DNA of 58,220 nucleotides from Sphingobacteriales bacterium (GCA_016200915.1 JACQDV010000085.1:1-58220), one strand, 5' to 3'. Counted from the first letter of the stretch, positions 27,245 through 39,141 are shown. The notes: generated by a model from the sequence alone, not told the origin. A program made the numbers and translations.

Positions 27245-28291
27245 ATGCTCCACTACCTCACAGGCAATTTATTAGATTCACCGGCCAATGCGCTGGTTAA
27301 TACAGTTAACACGGTGGGTGTAATGGGTAAGGGGATTGCGCTGCAGTTTAAAGAAGCTTTTCCTGCTAATAACAATAAATATATTGAAAGCTGTAAACAG
27401 GGTTTATTGCAGCCGGGAAAACTACTGGCAGTAAAAGACCACAATGCTTTGCTGGGTGAAAAGCTGATTATAAACTTCCCTACTAAAAAACACTGGCGCC
27501 ATCCATCCAAATACGAATATATTGAAGATGGCCTGAAAGCATTGGTGAAATTGATTGAAGAAGAAAAAATTGAAAGTATAGCTGTTCCCCCGTTAGGATG
27601 CGGTAATGGCGGGCTTGACTGGCAACAGGTAAAACGTTTAATTGAACAATATTTATCGCCGCTTGATGTAGCCGTGTATGTATATGAACCCAATGATGCC
27701 ATAAAAGAAATTTTACAAAAAGAAGAAACAAAAAAAGAAATTAAGTTAACACCGGCAAGAGCACAATTACTGTACTCATTGTACTATTATGAAAGCCTGG
27801 GTGAATACAGCAGCCTTTTTTCTGCTAATAAGCTGGCTTATTTTCTTCAGCGGATGGGTGAAAAAATGCGGTTGAATTTTGTGGCACATCATTATGGCCC
27901 TTATGCACAGCAGATTGAACATGTTTTGTATGCACTCAATGGTGTGTACCTGAAAGGGTTTGAACAAAAGCAGGCAAAAGCTTTTGAGCCGCTTTTACTG
28001 AATTATGAAAAATTTGCAGAAGTAAAACAATATGTAAATAATCAATTAGCGCCGGAACAAAAGCTAAGGCTGGAAAAACTGATGCAGCTGATTGATGGTT
28101 TTCAATCAGAACTTTCGCTTGAGATTTTGGCTTCAGTGGATTTTATCCTTTCGCAAAACCCTGCTTACTCTGTTGAGCAGGTATATACTGACATTAAAAA
28201 CTGGAGTGAACGTAAGAGTAAATTAATTACTCAGGAGTATGTTGCTATAGCTTACAACAGGCTTATGAATTATCGTAATGAGTTTAACTAG
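27245..28291 (+). CDS. darG: DarG-like macrodomain antitoxin
   Basis: A 348-residue protein. The N-terminal macrodomain (1-155) shows YLTGNLLDSPANALVNTVN, VGVMGKGIALQF and FPTKKHW (Lys81, at the position where a catalytic lysine is described in DarG enzymes), then IAVPPLGCGNGGL. It should remove ADP-ribose from DNA. The C-terminal domain (about 170-348) resembles the SocA/DUF4065-like region of DarG (ANKLAYFLQRMGEKMRLNFVAHHYGPYAQQIEHVL), thought to bind and neutralise DarT. It ends 27 bases from the convergent gyrB stop, with no clear terminator between. Confidence 0.92.
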   Translation: MLHYLTGNLLDSPANALVNTVNTVGVMGKGIALQFKEAFPANNNKYIESCKQGLLQPGKLLAVKDHNALLGEKLIINFPTKKHWRHPSKYEYIEDGLKALVKLIEEEKIESIAVPPLGCGNGGLDWQQVKRLIEQYLSPLDVAVYVYEPNDAIKEILQKEETKKEIKLTPARAQLLYSLYYYESLGEYSSLFSANKLAYFLQRMGEKMRLNFVAHHYGPYAQQIEHVLYALNGVYLKGFEQKQAKAFEPLLLNYEKFAEVKQYVNNQLAPEQKLRLEKLMQLIDGFQSELSLEILASVDFILSQNPAYSVEQVYTDIKNWSERKSKLITQEYVAIAYNRLMNYRNEFN

Positions 28292-28318
28292 TCCCTTTAA
28301 TGCATTAATAATCTTTTC

Positions 28319-30328
<2,010 letters not shown>

Positions 30329-30593
30329 TTAAAATCGCTTAAAAAATTATTATCACAAATGTACTGAAATGTATGCTGGTGACCAATAAAAAAGGGCTTT
30401 AAATCAGGTAATTTTTGCATTTGTTTTTTAACATTTAAAAGGGCTTTTTTGAGTTGAATTTTTAGGGTATCGGCTTTGATATTTTTATGGCAACTTCCCT
30501 TGCTACGCTCAGTTCAAAGTTCCCTTTTCATGGCAGCTTTGTAATGCTAATGTCAATTGTTAACTGTCATTTTAATATTCCGCTATGGATTCG

Positions 30594-30601
30594 TAAATTT
30601 G
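30594..30601 (+). promoter_or_regulatory. Candidate -7 box of the AraC-type regulator
   Basis: TAAATTTG matches the Bacteroidota -7 consensus TAnnTTTG exactly and ends 8 bases before the preferred start ATG at 30610. The -33 element is weak. If real, the transcript is nearly leaderless, which also argues against starts further upstream. Confidence 0.4.
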
Positions 30602-30609
30602 TCATCTTC

Positions 30610-31545
30610 ATGCATCAGCCTTTGGACATATTAGCAGCGGCCCAAAAACGACCGGTAATGCAGGACGAAATGGAATTATTGACCATTTCGCAAAAGCAAA
30701 TACCCGGCTCAGTTGATTATACCATCCTGCGCTACCGCCTCAAACCTCAAACTACCATTGACGACATTGGTATGCTGGTGTATAATTATCAGCCAAAATC
30801 GAAAGATAACAGCCTGGAGCTTCGCTTCTGTGTTACGGGCAACGCTTATTGTTCTGATAAAAGATGCGAAGGCGGAATATGTGCCAAAACAGGCCTCAGT
30901 TCCTGCAGCGAAAGAATAAATACCATTGATGTATTAAGTTTTAAGTTTTCCAGTACTTATTTATCGCAGTTTGTAAAAGGCAAACAAATTGTCAATAAGT
31001 CTGATGAAGTGCTGGCTTTTAAACATCGTTCATCCTTCAGCAAAATGGTGAACCTGTGTAACCGCACAAGAGTGGTATTAGATAATTTGCTCAATCATAC
31101 TTACAGCGAAACTTTAGAGAACATTTATGTAAACAGCCAGCTACAAACTTTACTGTTGTACGGACTGGAATGTTTGATTGATGAAAAAGCAGAAGAAAGT
31201 TTTGCCTGTAAATTCCTCGCCAGCGAAACGGAAAGAGAGAAAATTTCCAAAGCAAGAGAAATATTATTACAACATATAGGTGAACCTATCACCATTAAAG
31301 AACTAAGCCGTAAAGTAGCCATCAACGAATGTTACCTGAAAAAAGGCTTTAAAGAAATGTTCGGCACCACCATCTTTGATTTCTACCAGGGACAAAGAAT
31401 GGAACATGCTAAATATTTACTTTATGAAAAAGGGCTGAGTGTGACTGATGTTTCTGCCCTGTTAGGCTATTCCTCTATCTCCCACTTTTCTACCGCCTTT
31501 AAAAAGCATACCGGCATTAAGCCGTGTGAACTACTTATGCGTTAA
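30610..31545 (+). CDS. AraC-family regulator, siderophore-uptake (PchR/YbtA) type
   Basis: A protein of 311 residues from the ATG at 30610; the frame is open to 30487, but the upstream part looks non-coding and contains the -7 box. The C-terminal 100 residues hold two helix-turn-helix units (ITIKELSRKVAINECYLKKGFKEMF and SVTDVSALLGYSSISHFSTAFKKHTGIKP). The N-terminal effector domain contains a cysteine cluster (YCSDKRCEGGICAKTGLSSC). AraC proteins beside TonB receptors usually activate siderophore uptake in response to the ferric complex. Its neighbour here is a receptor that is now broken. Confidence 0.88.
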   Translation: MHQPLDILAAAQKRPVMQDEMELLTISQKQIPGSVDYTILRYRLKPQTTIDDIGMLVYNYQPKSKDNSLELRFCVTGNAYCSDKRCEGGICAKTGLSSCSERINTIDVLSFKFSSTYLSQFVKGKQIVNKSDEVLAFKHRSSFSKMVNLCNRTRVVLDNLLNHTYSETLENIYVNSQLQTLLLYGLECLIDEKAEESFACKFLASETEREKISKAREILLQHIGEPITIKELSRKVAINECYLKKGFKEMFGTTIFDFYQGQRMEHAKYLLYEKGLSVTDVSALLGYSSISHFSTAFKKHTGIKPCELLMR

Positions 31546-31636
31546 TAGTTTTCCCGATTGAGAAAACCGTTTTTCTTTTTCCGTAACTCATCACCGGGTT
31601 CATGACAGATTTTTGCACCCGACAAAAGAAAGAATC

Positions 31637-34120
31637 ATGAACAAACTCCTACTAACTATTTGCTTTGGAATTATTGCACAGCAATTAACTGCACAAAACC
31701 CTTCAACAAAAATAAATGCTCCGCAACCCGGCTTAGCTGAAAAAGCTCAGCCTGGTGCTTCGGTTTCAATAAAAGGTATTGTACGCACCAGCGATGGTAA
31801 ACCTGCAGCTTTGGTAAATGTGGTATTAAAAGAAACCAACAATGCTACCATCACCAATGAGCTGGGTGAATATTTTTTTTATGGCTTGAATGAAGGAAAG
31901 CATACAGTCATTGTTTCATTTGTTGGTTTAAAAACAGTTCAGTCAGAAATCACCGTAAAAAAAGTGAAACTTCTGTTTCTGATTTTACATTGATTGAAAA
32001 CAAAACAGAACCGGAAGAAATAATTGTAAAAGCCAGTTATACTATCAACGAAAAAGTTGCTGCTGTTGGAAAGCTGAATATTGAACCAATGGACCTTCCG
32101 CAGGCTGTAGCTGTTGTTGGTAAAGAAATACAGGAACGTCAACAGGTGCTGCACATTAGTGATGCTTTGCAAAATGTAAATGTGTGTACCTCATGGGAAC
32201 TACCGGTGGTTTTCAGGAAGAAATTGCAGCCAGAGGTTTTGCTTTCAACAGTTCAAATACATTTAAAAATGGTGTTCGCTATAATAATGCGGTAATGCCT
32301 GAGATGAGCAGTGTGGAAAAATTAGAATTTTTAAAAGGCGGCAGCGCTATTTTATTTGGCAATGTTTCTGCCGGTGGAGTAATAAATATTGTAACTAAAA
32401 AACCAAAGTTTGAAAACTGTGGTGAAATATCTTTCCGCACGGGCAGTTATGATTTTTATAAACCATCTGTTGATGTATATGGAAGTTTGAATAAAAAACA
32501 AACTGCTGCATTCCGCATCAATACTACTTATGAAAAAGCAAGAAGCTACAGAGATGTTGTTAACTCAGAAAGGCTCTACATCAATCCTTCACTTCTTGTA
32601 AAAATTTCTCCGAGAACAGATTTATTGATTCAGACAGATTATTTAAAAGACAATCGCATTCCTGACTATGGCACCGGTGCCATCAATTATACCGTAGCGA
32701 ATGTTCCCCGTAATGCATTTCTTGGTGTAAGCTGGGGATACAATAATTTATCACAGGCTACGGCTAACGCTACCGTCACCCATCATTTCAATAATAACTG
32801 GCAATTACAAACAATTGCGGGTTATCACAACTATCAAAGTGATTTATTTGCTGCTGCCAGGCCAAATGCCAACAGCAGTTTTATTCAGGCAGACGGAACA
32901 TGGATAAGCGGACTTCAAAAAAGTAAAACAGAGGAACAATACTATATCGTTCCCGCTGATTTAACAGGAAAATTTGCTACCGGTAAAATAGAACATACTG
33001 TACTGGTTGGAGCAGATGCAGACAGATACAATACAAAATCTTACACGTATGTTACCAACGCTTATAATAATGCACTCTCTAATGCATCATTAAAGAATAA
33101 AAACATTTACGATACCATCAATGTGTTTGACCCATATGGTTCATCATTCACAAAAAGAAATGACATCCCTTACCTCGCTCCCAATTTATTAACCACCAGC
33201 CCAATTCAAAGAATTGGTTTTTATGCGCAGGATTTAATCAGTCTTACTTCCAATTTTAAATTACTGGCTGGTGTTCGTTACAGTATGCAGCAGAATCAAC
33301 GGGCAACAGTAGATACGCTGGCAAAAAATACCAGAGGATTTGTAAAGGCATATACTACCCGTGCATTTAGTCCGAGAATAGGATTGGTTTACCAACCAAC
33401 CAAAACTGTTTCTGTATTCGCCAGCTATACAAACAACTTCAGTCCTAACACGGGTGTTGATACAGCTAATAATCCGTTAAAACCTTCTATAATTGACCAG
33501 TATGAGCTGGGAGTGAAAACAGATTTATTTAATAAAGTGCTTTCAGTTAATGTAACCGGTTATATTATTGTAAACAGTAATTTTTCTTTGGCTGTAGTAA
33601 ATCCGCCGGCTGCTGTTCCTGCTGCAAGAGAGTTAGTAGGTGAAGTAACCAGTAAAGGTGTGGAAGTAGATATTGCTACTAAATCATTTCATGGTTTTTC
33701 ACTGATAGCAGGTTACAGCTATAATGATACCCGTTACACCAAATCAAATAGTGCCTCAAGCTCTGTAAAAGCTGGCGACAGACTTCGTTATAATCCCTCG
33801 CATACTGGTAATGCAAGTTTATATTATGCTTTTTCACCTAACAGTAAATTAAAAGGCTTCAGTGTTGGAGCAGGTTTGTTTTATGTTGGCAACCGGGTGG
33901 CCGGAAGAAACAATACGGCTATCAATCCAACTTATAAACTGATGACATTGCCTGATTATAGTTTGATAGATTTAAATACCGGTTACGCAATGAGAAATAT
34001 GCGGTGCGTTTTAAATTATCCAACATCTTTAATAAACTCAGTTATAATGTGCATGATGATAACAGTGTGAACCCGATTGCTCCCCTGCAATTCAGTGCTA
34101 CTGTTGCTTATAAATTTTGA
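31637..34120 (+). pseudogene. TonB-dependent siderophore receptor, broken by three -1 frameshifts
   Basis: Reassembled, this encodes a signal peptide, a carboxypeptidase-like regulatory domain (SIKGIVRTSDGKPAALVNV), a plug (MDLPQAVAVVGKEIQERQQ) and a 22-strand-type barrel ending FSATVAYKF. The frame is lost at an A7 run (31957-31963; A8 would restore it), near 32182 (one G missing: NVN then GVYLMGTTGGF), and near 33995 (AGAAATAT, one A missing, restoring RKYAVRFKLSNIFNK). All three are single-base deletions, two in A runs. It would have been an outer-membrane ferric-siderophore receptor energised by TonB. Sequencing error cannot be excluded. Confidence 0.85.
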
Positions 34121-34144
34121 TGGCCGTTGCTAACCCATGACGGG

Positions 34145-34173
34145 AACCTGCTTCATAGAAGCAGGTTTTTTTA
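34145..34173 (+). terminator. Hairpin terminator after the receptor pseudogene
   Basis: Perfect arms AACCTGCTTC and GAAGCAGGTT with a 3-base loop, followed by a T run. A typical intrinsic terminator 25 bases past the pseudogene stop. Confidence 0.85.
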
Positions 34174-34180
34174 TTTACAA

Positions 34181-34241
34181 AAACCTCACAGGTCTTGGTA
34201 GTGTATTTCATTTCTTTATAACCTTAAGACCTGTGAGGTTT
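34181..34241. repeat. Long inverted repeat AAACCTCACAGGTCTT
   Basis: Perfect 16-base arms AAACCTCACAGGTCTT (34181-34196) and AAGACCTGTGAGGTTT (34226-34241) flank a 29-base AT-rich loop. It sits just after a normal terminator, so termination is not its evident job. It is one of the hairpin-word families of this window. Confidence 0.85.
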
Positions 34242-34331
34242 AGCCAGCTAATACATAGCTTAAGGCTAATGGTAACCATTAATTTTTAAAAGAACCCCCG
34301 TCTTTTGATACCTTTCTTCAAAAATAATTTA

Positions 34332-34371
34332 ATTAAACGTTTGTTTAATATTAAACAAGTGTTTAATTTTG
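34332..34371 (+). promoter_or_regulatory. TetR-type operator overlapping the efflux-operon promoter
   Basis: A 36-base near-perfect palindrome (34332-34367) has arms ATTAAACGTTTGTTTAAT and ATTAAACAAGTGTTTAAT, differing at two positions once complemented. It overlaps a -7 box TAATTTTG (34364-34371) that matches TAnnTTTG, with a TTG at 34341-34343 about 20 bases upstream. A repressor bound here would block its own promoter. It lies 25 bases upstream of the TetR start. Confidence 0.75.
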
Positions 34372-34392
34372 CCCCTTCAATTCATCTCTACA

Positions 34393-35022
34393 ATGAACTA
34401 CAGCGATAAACAAATACAAATCATGGAAGCGGCGGAAGAGCTATTTGCTGAGCAGGGTTTCAATGGTACTTCCGTACGGGATATTGCCGAAAAAGCACAG
34501 ATTAACCTGGCAATGATTTCTTACTATTTCGGCTCTAAAGATAAATTGCTTGAAACTCTTTTTGAGTACAGGGGCGAAATCTCCAAACAGAAACTAGTCA
34601 GCATTATTGAAAAACCAAATACCACCTCACTGGAAAAAGTAAACCTGCTGATTGATAATTATATCGAAAAAGTATTTAACCAGCAATGCTTCTATAAAAT
34701 ATTTGCCCGTGAACAGGTATTGACCCAAACCGGGCATATAGCAGAACTGATTCTGCAAATGAAAAAGAACAACCAGGAAAATATCAGTCATTTAATACAG
34801 GAAGGGCAGAAAAAAGGTGAGTTCAAAAAAAATATTGACACAGCATTAATGATGCACACGATAGTGGGAACGGCCAATCATCTCATTACTACCAAGCATC
34901 ATTACAGGGAGCTGAATAACCTCCAGTCATTATCAGAAGAAGAATTGCTGAAACTGATCCGTAAAAAAATAGCCACACATTTAAAATTTATAATAAAAGC
35001 AATATTGACACATGAAGTTTAG
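34393..35022 (+). CDS. TetR/AcrR-family repressor of the efflux operon
   Basis: A protein of 209 residues from the ATG at 34393, preferred over an upstream TTG that overlaps the promoter. The N-terminal HTH (GTSVRDIAEKAQINLAMISYYFGSKDKLLETLF, about residues 25-57) is classic TetR. The C-terminal ligand domain, about 60-209, is helical and begins with the family-typical EKVNLLIDNYIEKVF segment. The gene is first in tetR-tolC-emrA-emrB and its 3' end overlaps tolC by 11 bases. The upstream palindrome indicates autorepression lifted by an unknown drug-like ligand. Confidence 0.9.
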   Translation: MNYSDKQIQIMEAAEELFAEQGFNGTSVRDIAEKAQINLAMISYYFGSKDKLLETLFEYRGEISKQKLVSIIEKPNTTSLEKVNLLIDNYIEKVFNQQCFYKIFAREQVLTQTGHIAELILQMKKNNQENISHLIQEGQKKGEFKKNIDTALMMHTIVGTANHLITTKHHYRELNNLQSLSEEELLKLIRKKIATHLKFIIKAILTHEV

Positions 35023-36340
35023 ATTAACATGGATGTTGTTGCTGTCAGCGTTTATTACCACGCAGGTTTCATCACAGGAGAAAAAACCATTATCACTGGA
35101 TGAGGCCATTAACCTTGGTATAACTAACAGCAAACAACTAAAAAACAGCCAGGCCAAAATTGAAGAAGCAACTGCTGCTTTAAAAGAAGCAGTAGAAAAA
35201 AAATTACCGAACGCCAGCGTTAGTGGTTCATATCTGCGGATTAATAATCCCAATATTGACCTTAAGACCAAATCAAGCAGTTCGGGTGGAGGTACAAGCG
35301 GGAGTCCAAAAGTAAACCAGGTATTGTATGGAATGATGAATGTATCATTACCCATTTACGCCGGTGGAAAAATCAGTTATGGAATTGAATCAGCAAAGTA
35401 TTTGGAGCTGGCAACCAAATTGGATGCTGAAGATGATAAAGAAGAAGCAATTCAAAACACCATTGAAGCTTTTGCCAATTTGTTTAAAGCAAATACAGCA
35501 GTAATATTAGTAAAAGAAAATCTATTACAATCGCAGCAAAGAGTAAAAGATTTTGAAAACCTTGTGACTAACGGCTTGATGGCAAGAAATGATTTACTCA
35601 AAGCAGAATTACAGGAATCAAATACCGAATTAAGTTTGGTTGACGCAGAAAACAATTTGCAATTAGCCAATGTAAACATGAACCTGATGTTAGGTTTACC
35701 GGTGAATACTCTATTGGCATTAGATACAAATGGTATTGCTAAAAAAGATGACGCCCGTGTATTACCTGACTTTTTACAACAGGCATTAATCAATCGTAAA
35801 GATGCTGAAGCATTGGATTTAAGAAAGAAAGCAGCACAGTCAGGAGTAAAATCAGTAAAAGCTGAAATGTATCCGAGTCTTCAATTGACCGGTGGATATG
35901 TAGCTGCTGATATTCCAAATTTTTTAACGGTGACCGATGCAGTAAATCTTGGTGTTGGTGTTTCTTACAATTTAGGTTCACTCTGGAAAACAAAATCAAA
36001 AGTGCAGCAGGCAGAAGCAAGGGTTAAACAATTATCTATAACAGAAGAAATGATGGGTGATAATATTACGCTGCAAGTAAATAAAGGTTATTTCAATCTT
36101 GTGAGCAGTCGTAAAAAAATTGATGTGAATGCCAAAGCACTGGAACTGGCAACTGAAAATTATCGCATCATAAAAAATAAATTTGACAACAGTCTGGCTA
36201 CTGCAACTGATTTGTTAGAAGCCGACACCGCTTTATTACAAGCCAAACTTGCTTATACACTTTCAAGGGCAGATGCTTTTGTAGCTTATCATAAACTATT
36301 ACAAACAACCGGCATATTGGCCAGCGATTTAAAAAAATAA
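35012..36340 (+). CDS. TolC-family outer-membrane efflux protein
   Basis: A 442-residue protein with signal peptide MKFRLTWMLLLSAFITTQVSS and two OEP repeats of long coiled-coil helices (about 45-210 and 245-440), recognisable by LSLDEAINLGITNSKQLKNS at the start and by ENYRIIKNKFDNSLATATDLLEADT near the end. It would form the trimeric channel through the outer membrane for the EmrAB-like pump encoded downstream. Its start lies inside the 3' end of tetR, implying coupled expression. Confidence 0.92.
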   Translation: MKFRLTWMLLLSAFITTQVSSQEKKPLSLDEAINLGITNSKQLKNSQAKIEEATAALKEAVEKKLPNASVSGSYLRINNPNIDLKTKSSSSGGGTSGSPKVNQVLYGMMNVSLPIYAGGKISYGIESAKYLELATKLDAEDDKEEAIQNTIEAFANLFKANTAVILVKENLLQSQQRVKDFENLVTNGLMARNDLLKAELQESNTELSLVDAENNLQLANVNMNLMLGLPVNTLLALDTNGIAKKDDARVLPDFLQQALINRKDAEALDLRKKAAQSGVKSVKAEMYPSLQLTGGYVAADIPNFLTVTDAVNLGVGVSYNLGSLWKTKSKVQQAEARVKQLSITEEMMGDNITLQVNKGYFNLVSSRKKIDVNAKALELATENYRIIKNKFDNSLATATDLLEADTALLQAKLAYTLSRADAFVAYHKLLQTTGILASDLKK

Positions 36341-36371
36341 TATTAACCAACTTATTTAATAAAGAAAGATC

Positions 36372-37472
36372 ATGGAAAATCAGGCAACAGAAAAAACAAA
36401 CGGCAAAAAAAGAAACCCCGTTTTTATCATTATCCTTGGATTACTGGTAGTAGGTGGTGGGTGGTTTGGTATTTCAAAATACCAGCATAGTCAGCACCAC
36501 GAAGATACCGATGATGCACAGGTGAGTGCAGATATCAGTCCGGTTATACCACGTATTGCCGGTTATGTTACAGAAGTAAGAGTAAAAGATAACCAGTTAG
36601 TAAAGAAAGGCGATACATTAATTGTATTGGACAATCGTGATTACATCATTAAAGTAGAACAGGCAGAAGCAGCATTAGCTACTGCAGTAAGTAATCTTAA
36701 CAGTGCTAAGGCAACTACTACTGCTTCCAAAGCAAATATTGCTACTTCTAAGCTGGCTGTTAATACGATTGATGCTCAAATTGAAGCAGCAAAAGTTTCG
36801 CTGTGGAGGGCTACACAGGATTACGACCGTTATTCAAACTTGTATAAAGACCATACGATTACACTACAACAGTTTGAACAGGCTTCAGCAGCCAAGCAAT
36901 CAGCAGAAAAACAAATTGCAATACTGGAACAACAAAAGAACCAGGCAGCACAACAAACCAGTGCCGTAGCAGTTCAAAGTAATGCGGTGGCAGAACAGAT
37001 TGGTGTGGCGGATGCTTCTATCCGTCAGAAACAAACAGAGATTGATGCAGCTAAACTGAATTTATCTTATACCGTTGTAACAGCACAACAGGACGGATTG
37101 ATTTCTAAAGTAAATGTTCAACCCGGACAATTCATACAAGCCGGCCAGGCATTATTCAGCGTTGTTCATAGTGATGCGGTGTGGGTGATTGCAAACTTTA
37201 AAGAAACGCAATTAAACAAAATGGTGGAAGGACAAAAAGTAGAGATTGAAGTGGATGCATTTCCCAAACATAAGTTTGAAGCGAAAGTTGCTTCCTTCTC
37301 TCCTGCAACCGGTTCAACCTTTGCCTTGTTACCTCCCGATAATGCCAGTGGAAACTTTGTAAAAGTAGTACAACGTTTACCGGTAAGAATTGAATTCACT
37401 GATAAGAATGATAACCTGGTTAAAAAATTAAGACCGGGTATGAATGTGAACGTGGATGTTCATTTGAATTAA
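36372..37472 (+). CDS. HlyD/EmrA-family membrane-fusion protein
   Basis: A 366-residue periplasmic adaptor. One N-terminal membrane helix (about residues 16-34) is followed by a biotinyl-lipoyl half (VIPRIAGYVTEVRVKDNQLVKKGDTL), an alpha-helical hairpin (about 85-220, Gln/Ala-rich), the second lipoyl half (GLISKVNVQPGQFIQAGQALFSVV) and a beta-barrel domain (about 270-366). This layout is that of EmrA. It would bridge the EmrB-type transporter and the TolC-like channel. It starts 31 bases after tolC and ends 29 bases before emrB. Confidence 0.93.
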   Translation: MENQATEKTNGKKRNPVFIIILGLLVVGGGWFGISKYQHSQHHEDTDDAQVSADISPVIPRIAGYVTEVRVKDNQLVKKGDTLIVLDNRDYIIKVEQAEAALATAVSNLNSAKATTTASKANIATSKLAVNTIDAQIEAAKVSLWRATQDYDRYSNLYKDHTITLQQFEQASAAKQSAEKQIAILEQQKNQAAQQTSAVAVQSNAVAEQIGVADASIRQKQTEIDAAKLNLSYTVVTAQQDGLISKVNVQPGQFIQAGQALFSVVHSDAVWVIANFKETQLNKMVEGQKVEIEVDAFPKHKFEAKVASFSPATGSTFALLPPDNASGNFVKVVQRLPVRIEFTDKNDNLVKKLRPGMNVNVDVHLN

Positions 37473-37501
37473 GATTGATTACTGAAAGGAGAAATTAAAT
37501 T

Positions 37502-39082
37502 ATGGTACAAGCAGCATCATTAGTTGAATACGGGGCACGGCGGGTTATTATTACCATCACTGCTATTGTGTGTGCCCTGCTGGAGATAGTGGACACCACT
37601 ATTGTGAACGTGGCTATTAAAGATATGCAGGGAAACCTCGGTGCTACTACTACAGAAATAGGTTGGGTAATTACAGCTTATGCTATTGGTAATGTAATCA
37701 TCATACCTATGACAAGCTGGTTGTCGCAGCAGTTTGGAAGAAGAAACTATTTTGCTATTTCGATTGTGATGTTTACTATAGCTTCATTCTTGTGTGGTAA
37801 TGCCAATGGAATAACTGAGTTAATTTTATTTAGATTTTTACAGGGTGTTGGTGGCGGTGCGTTATTAGTTACATCACAAACCATCATTACCGAAAGTTAT
37901 CCTCCTGAAAAAAGAGGAATGGCGCAGGCGTTGTACGGAATGGGAGTAATTGTAGGACCAACATTGGGACCTCCGTTAGGTGGTTATATTATTGACCATT
38001 TTTCATGGCCTTATATTTTCTACATCAATATTCCTTTAGGTATTATAGCGACACTGCTTACACTTCAGTTTGTAAGAAGTCCAAAGTATGCTGAAAAAAC
38101 TACGGCCAGTGATATTGATTGGTTAGGTATTGGATTACTGGCACTGTTTGTAGGTTCTTTACAATATGTGTTAGAAAAGGGACATGATGAAGATTGGTTC
38201 TCCAGTTCGCTCATTATATTCTTTACAGTGATGGCAGTATTAGGTGCATTCTTTTTTGTATGGAGAGAATTAACCTACCGCAATCCTGTCGTTAATCTTC
38301 GGGTTTTGAAAAACGGGAACCTTCGGGTAGGAACAATACTTTCTTTCATCATGGGTTTTGGATTATATGGTTCTACTTTTATTATTCCATTATATACACA
38401 GGCATCATTGGGATGGACAGCAACACAAGCTGGTCTATTAATGATTCCTGCTACATTAACTACAGCATTCTTAATGCCTTTTATTGGAAGATTATTACAA
38501 GCAGGCGTAAGACAACAATTGATGGCAGCCGCTGGCATGTTTGTCTTTTTCGTCTTCTGTATGTGGGGATATAAAATATTAACACCCGATACTGGCAAAG
38601 ACGCTTTCTTCTGGATGTTAATTATGCGTGGTATTGCAATGGCATTATTATTTATACCAGTTACTACATTATCATTAAGTACATTAAAAGGAAGAGAGAT
38701 TGGAGAAGGTGCTGCATTCACAGGAATGATGCGGCAATTAGGAGGTTCATTTGGTATCGCCATTATTACAACATTCATGGCGCAGCAGTTAGTAGTACAC
38801 AGAGCAGACTTGGTAAGTAAACTCGATATAAACAATCCGGCTGTACAGGCAAAAGTGAACGCTTACCAGCAATCTTTTATTGCTAAAGGACAAGCAGCCA
38901 ATATTGCATTGAAAGATGCTTACCAGGTGATGGATTATTCAGTAATGAAGCAATCGGCCGTATTATCTTACATGGATGTATTTCTTTATATCGGTTTAAT
39001 GTTTCTTATTTGTGTGCCATTTGTATTGATGGTGAAGGAGAAAAAGAAAAGTCAGAAATTAGATATGGGTGGTATGCATTAA
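37502..39082 (+). CDS. DHA2-family (EmrB-like) multidrug MFS transporter
   Basis: A 526-residue transporter with about 14 membrane helices. DHA2 hallmarks are the motif-D1-like segment LLEIVDTTIVNVAIKDMQGNL in helix 1, motif A around WLSQQFGRRNYF, and antiporter motif C near GMGVIVGPTLGPPLGGYII. It should use the proton gradient to export drugs or lipophilic compounds through the EmrA- and TolC-like partners encoded just upstream. It is the last gene of the tetR-controlled unit. Confidence 0.93.
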   Translation: MVQAASLVEYGARRVIITITAIVCALLEIVDTTIVNVAIKDMQGNLGATTTEIGWVITAYAIGNVIIIPMTSWLSQQFGRRNYFAISIVMFTIASFLCGNANGITELILFRFLQGVGGGALLVTSQTIITESYPPEKRGMAQALYGMGVIVGPTLGPPLGGYIIDHFSWPYIFYINIPLGIIATLLTLQFVRSPKYAEKTTASDIDWLGIGLLALFVGSLQYVLEKGHDEDWFSSSLIIFFTVMAVLGAFFFVWRELTYRNPVVNLRVLKNGNLRVGTILSFIMGFGLYGSTFIIPLYTQASLGWTATQAGLLMIPATLTTAFLMPFIGRLLQAGVRQQLMAAAGMFVFFVFCMWGYKILTPDTGKDAFFWMLIMRGIAMALLFIPVTTLSLSTLKGREIGEGAAFTGMMRQLGGSFGIAIITTFMAQQLVVHRADLVSKLDINNPAVQAKVNAYQQSFIAKGQAANIALKDAYQVMDYSVMKQSAVLSYMDVFLYIGLMFLICVPFVLMVKEKKKSQKLDMGGMH

Positions 39083-39141
39083 TACTAATATTAACTTCAG
39101 GCAATGATATGTAATTTTATTTAAATAGCTGAAGTAGGAAA

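Noticed and set aside
26608-28291. Link between DarT-DarG and the convergent gyrB as a functional pair
   Set aside because: DarT modifies DNA, not gyrase, and the genes are convergent; adjacency alone is not evidence.
38275-38835. A 186-codon frame antisense to the EmrB-like transporter
   Set aside because: Shadow frame of a clearly coding membrane-protein gene.
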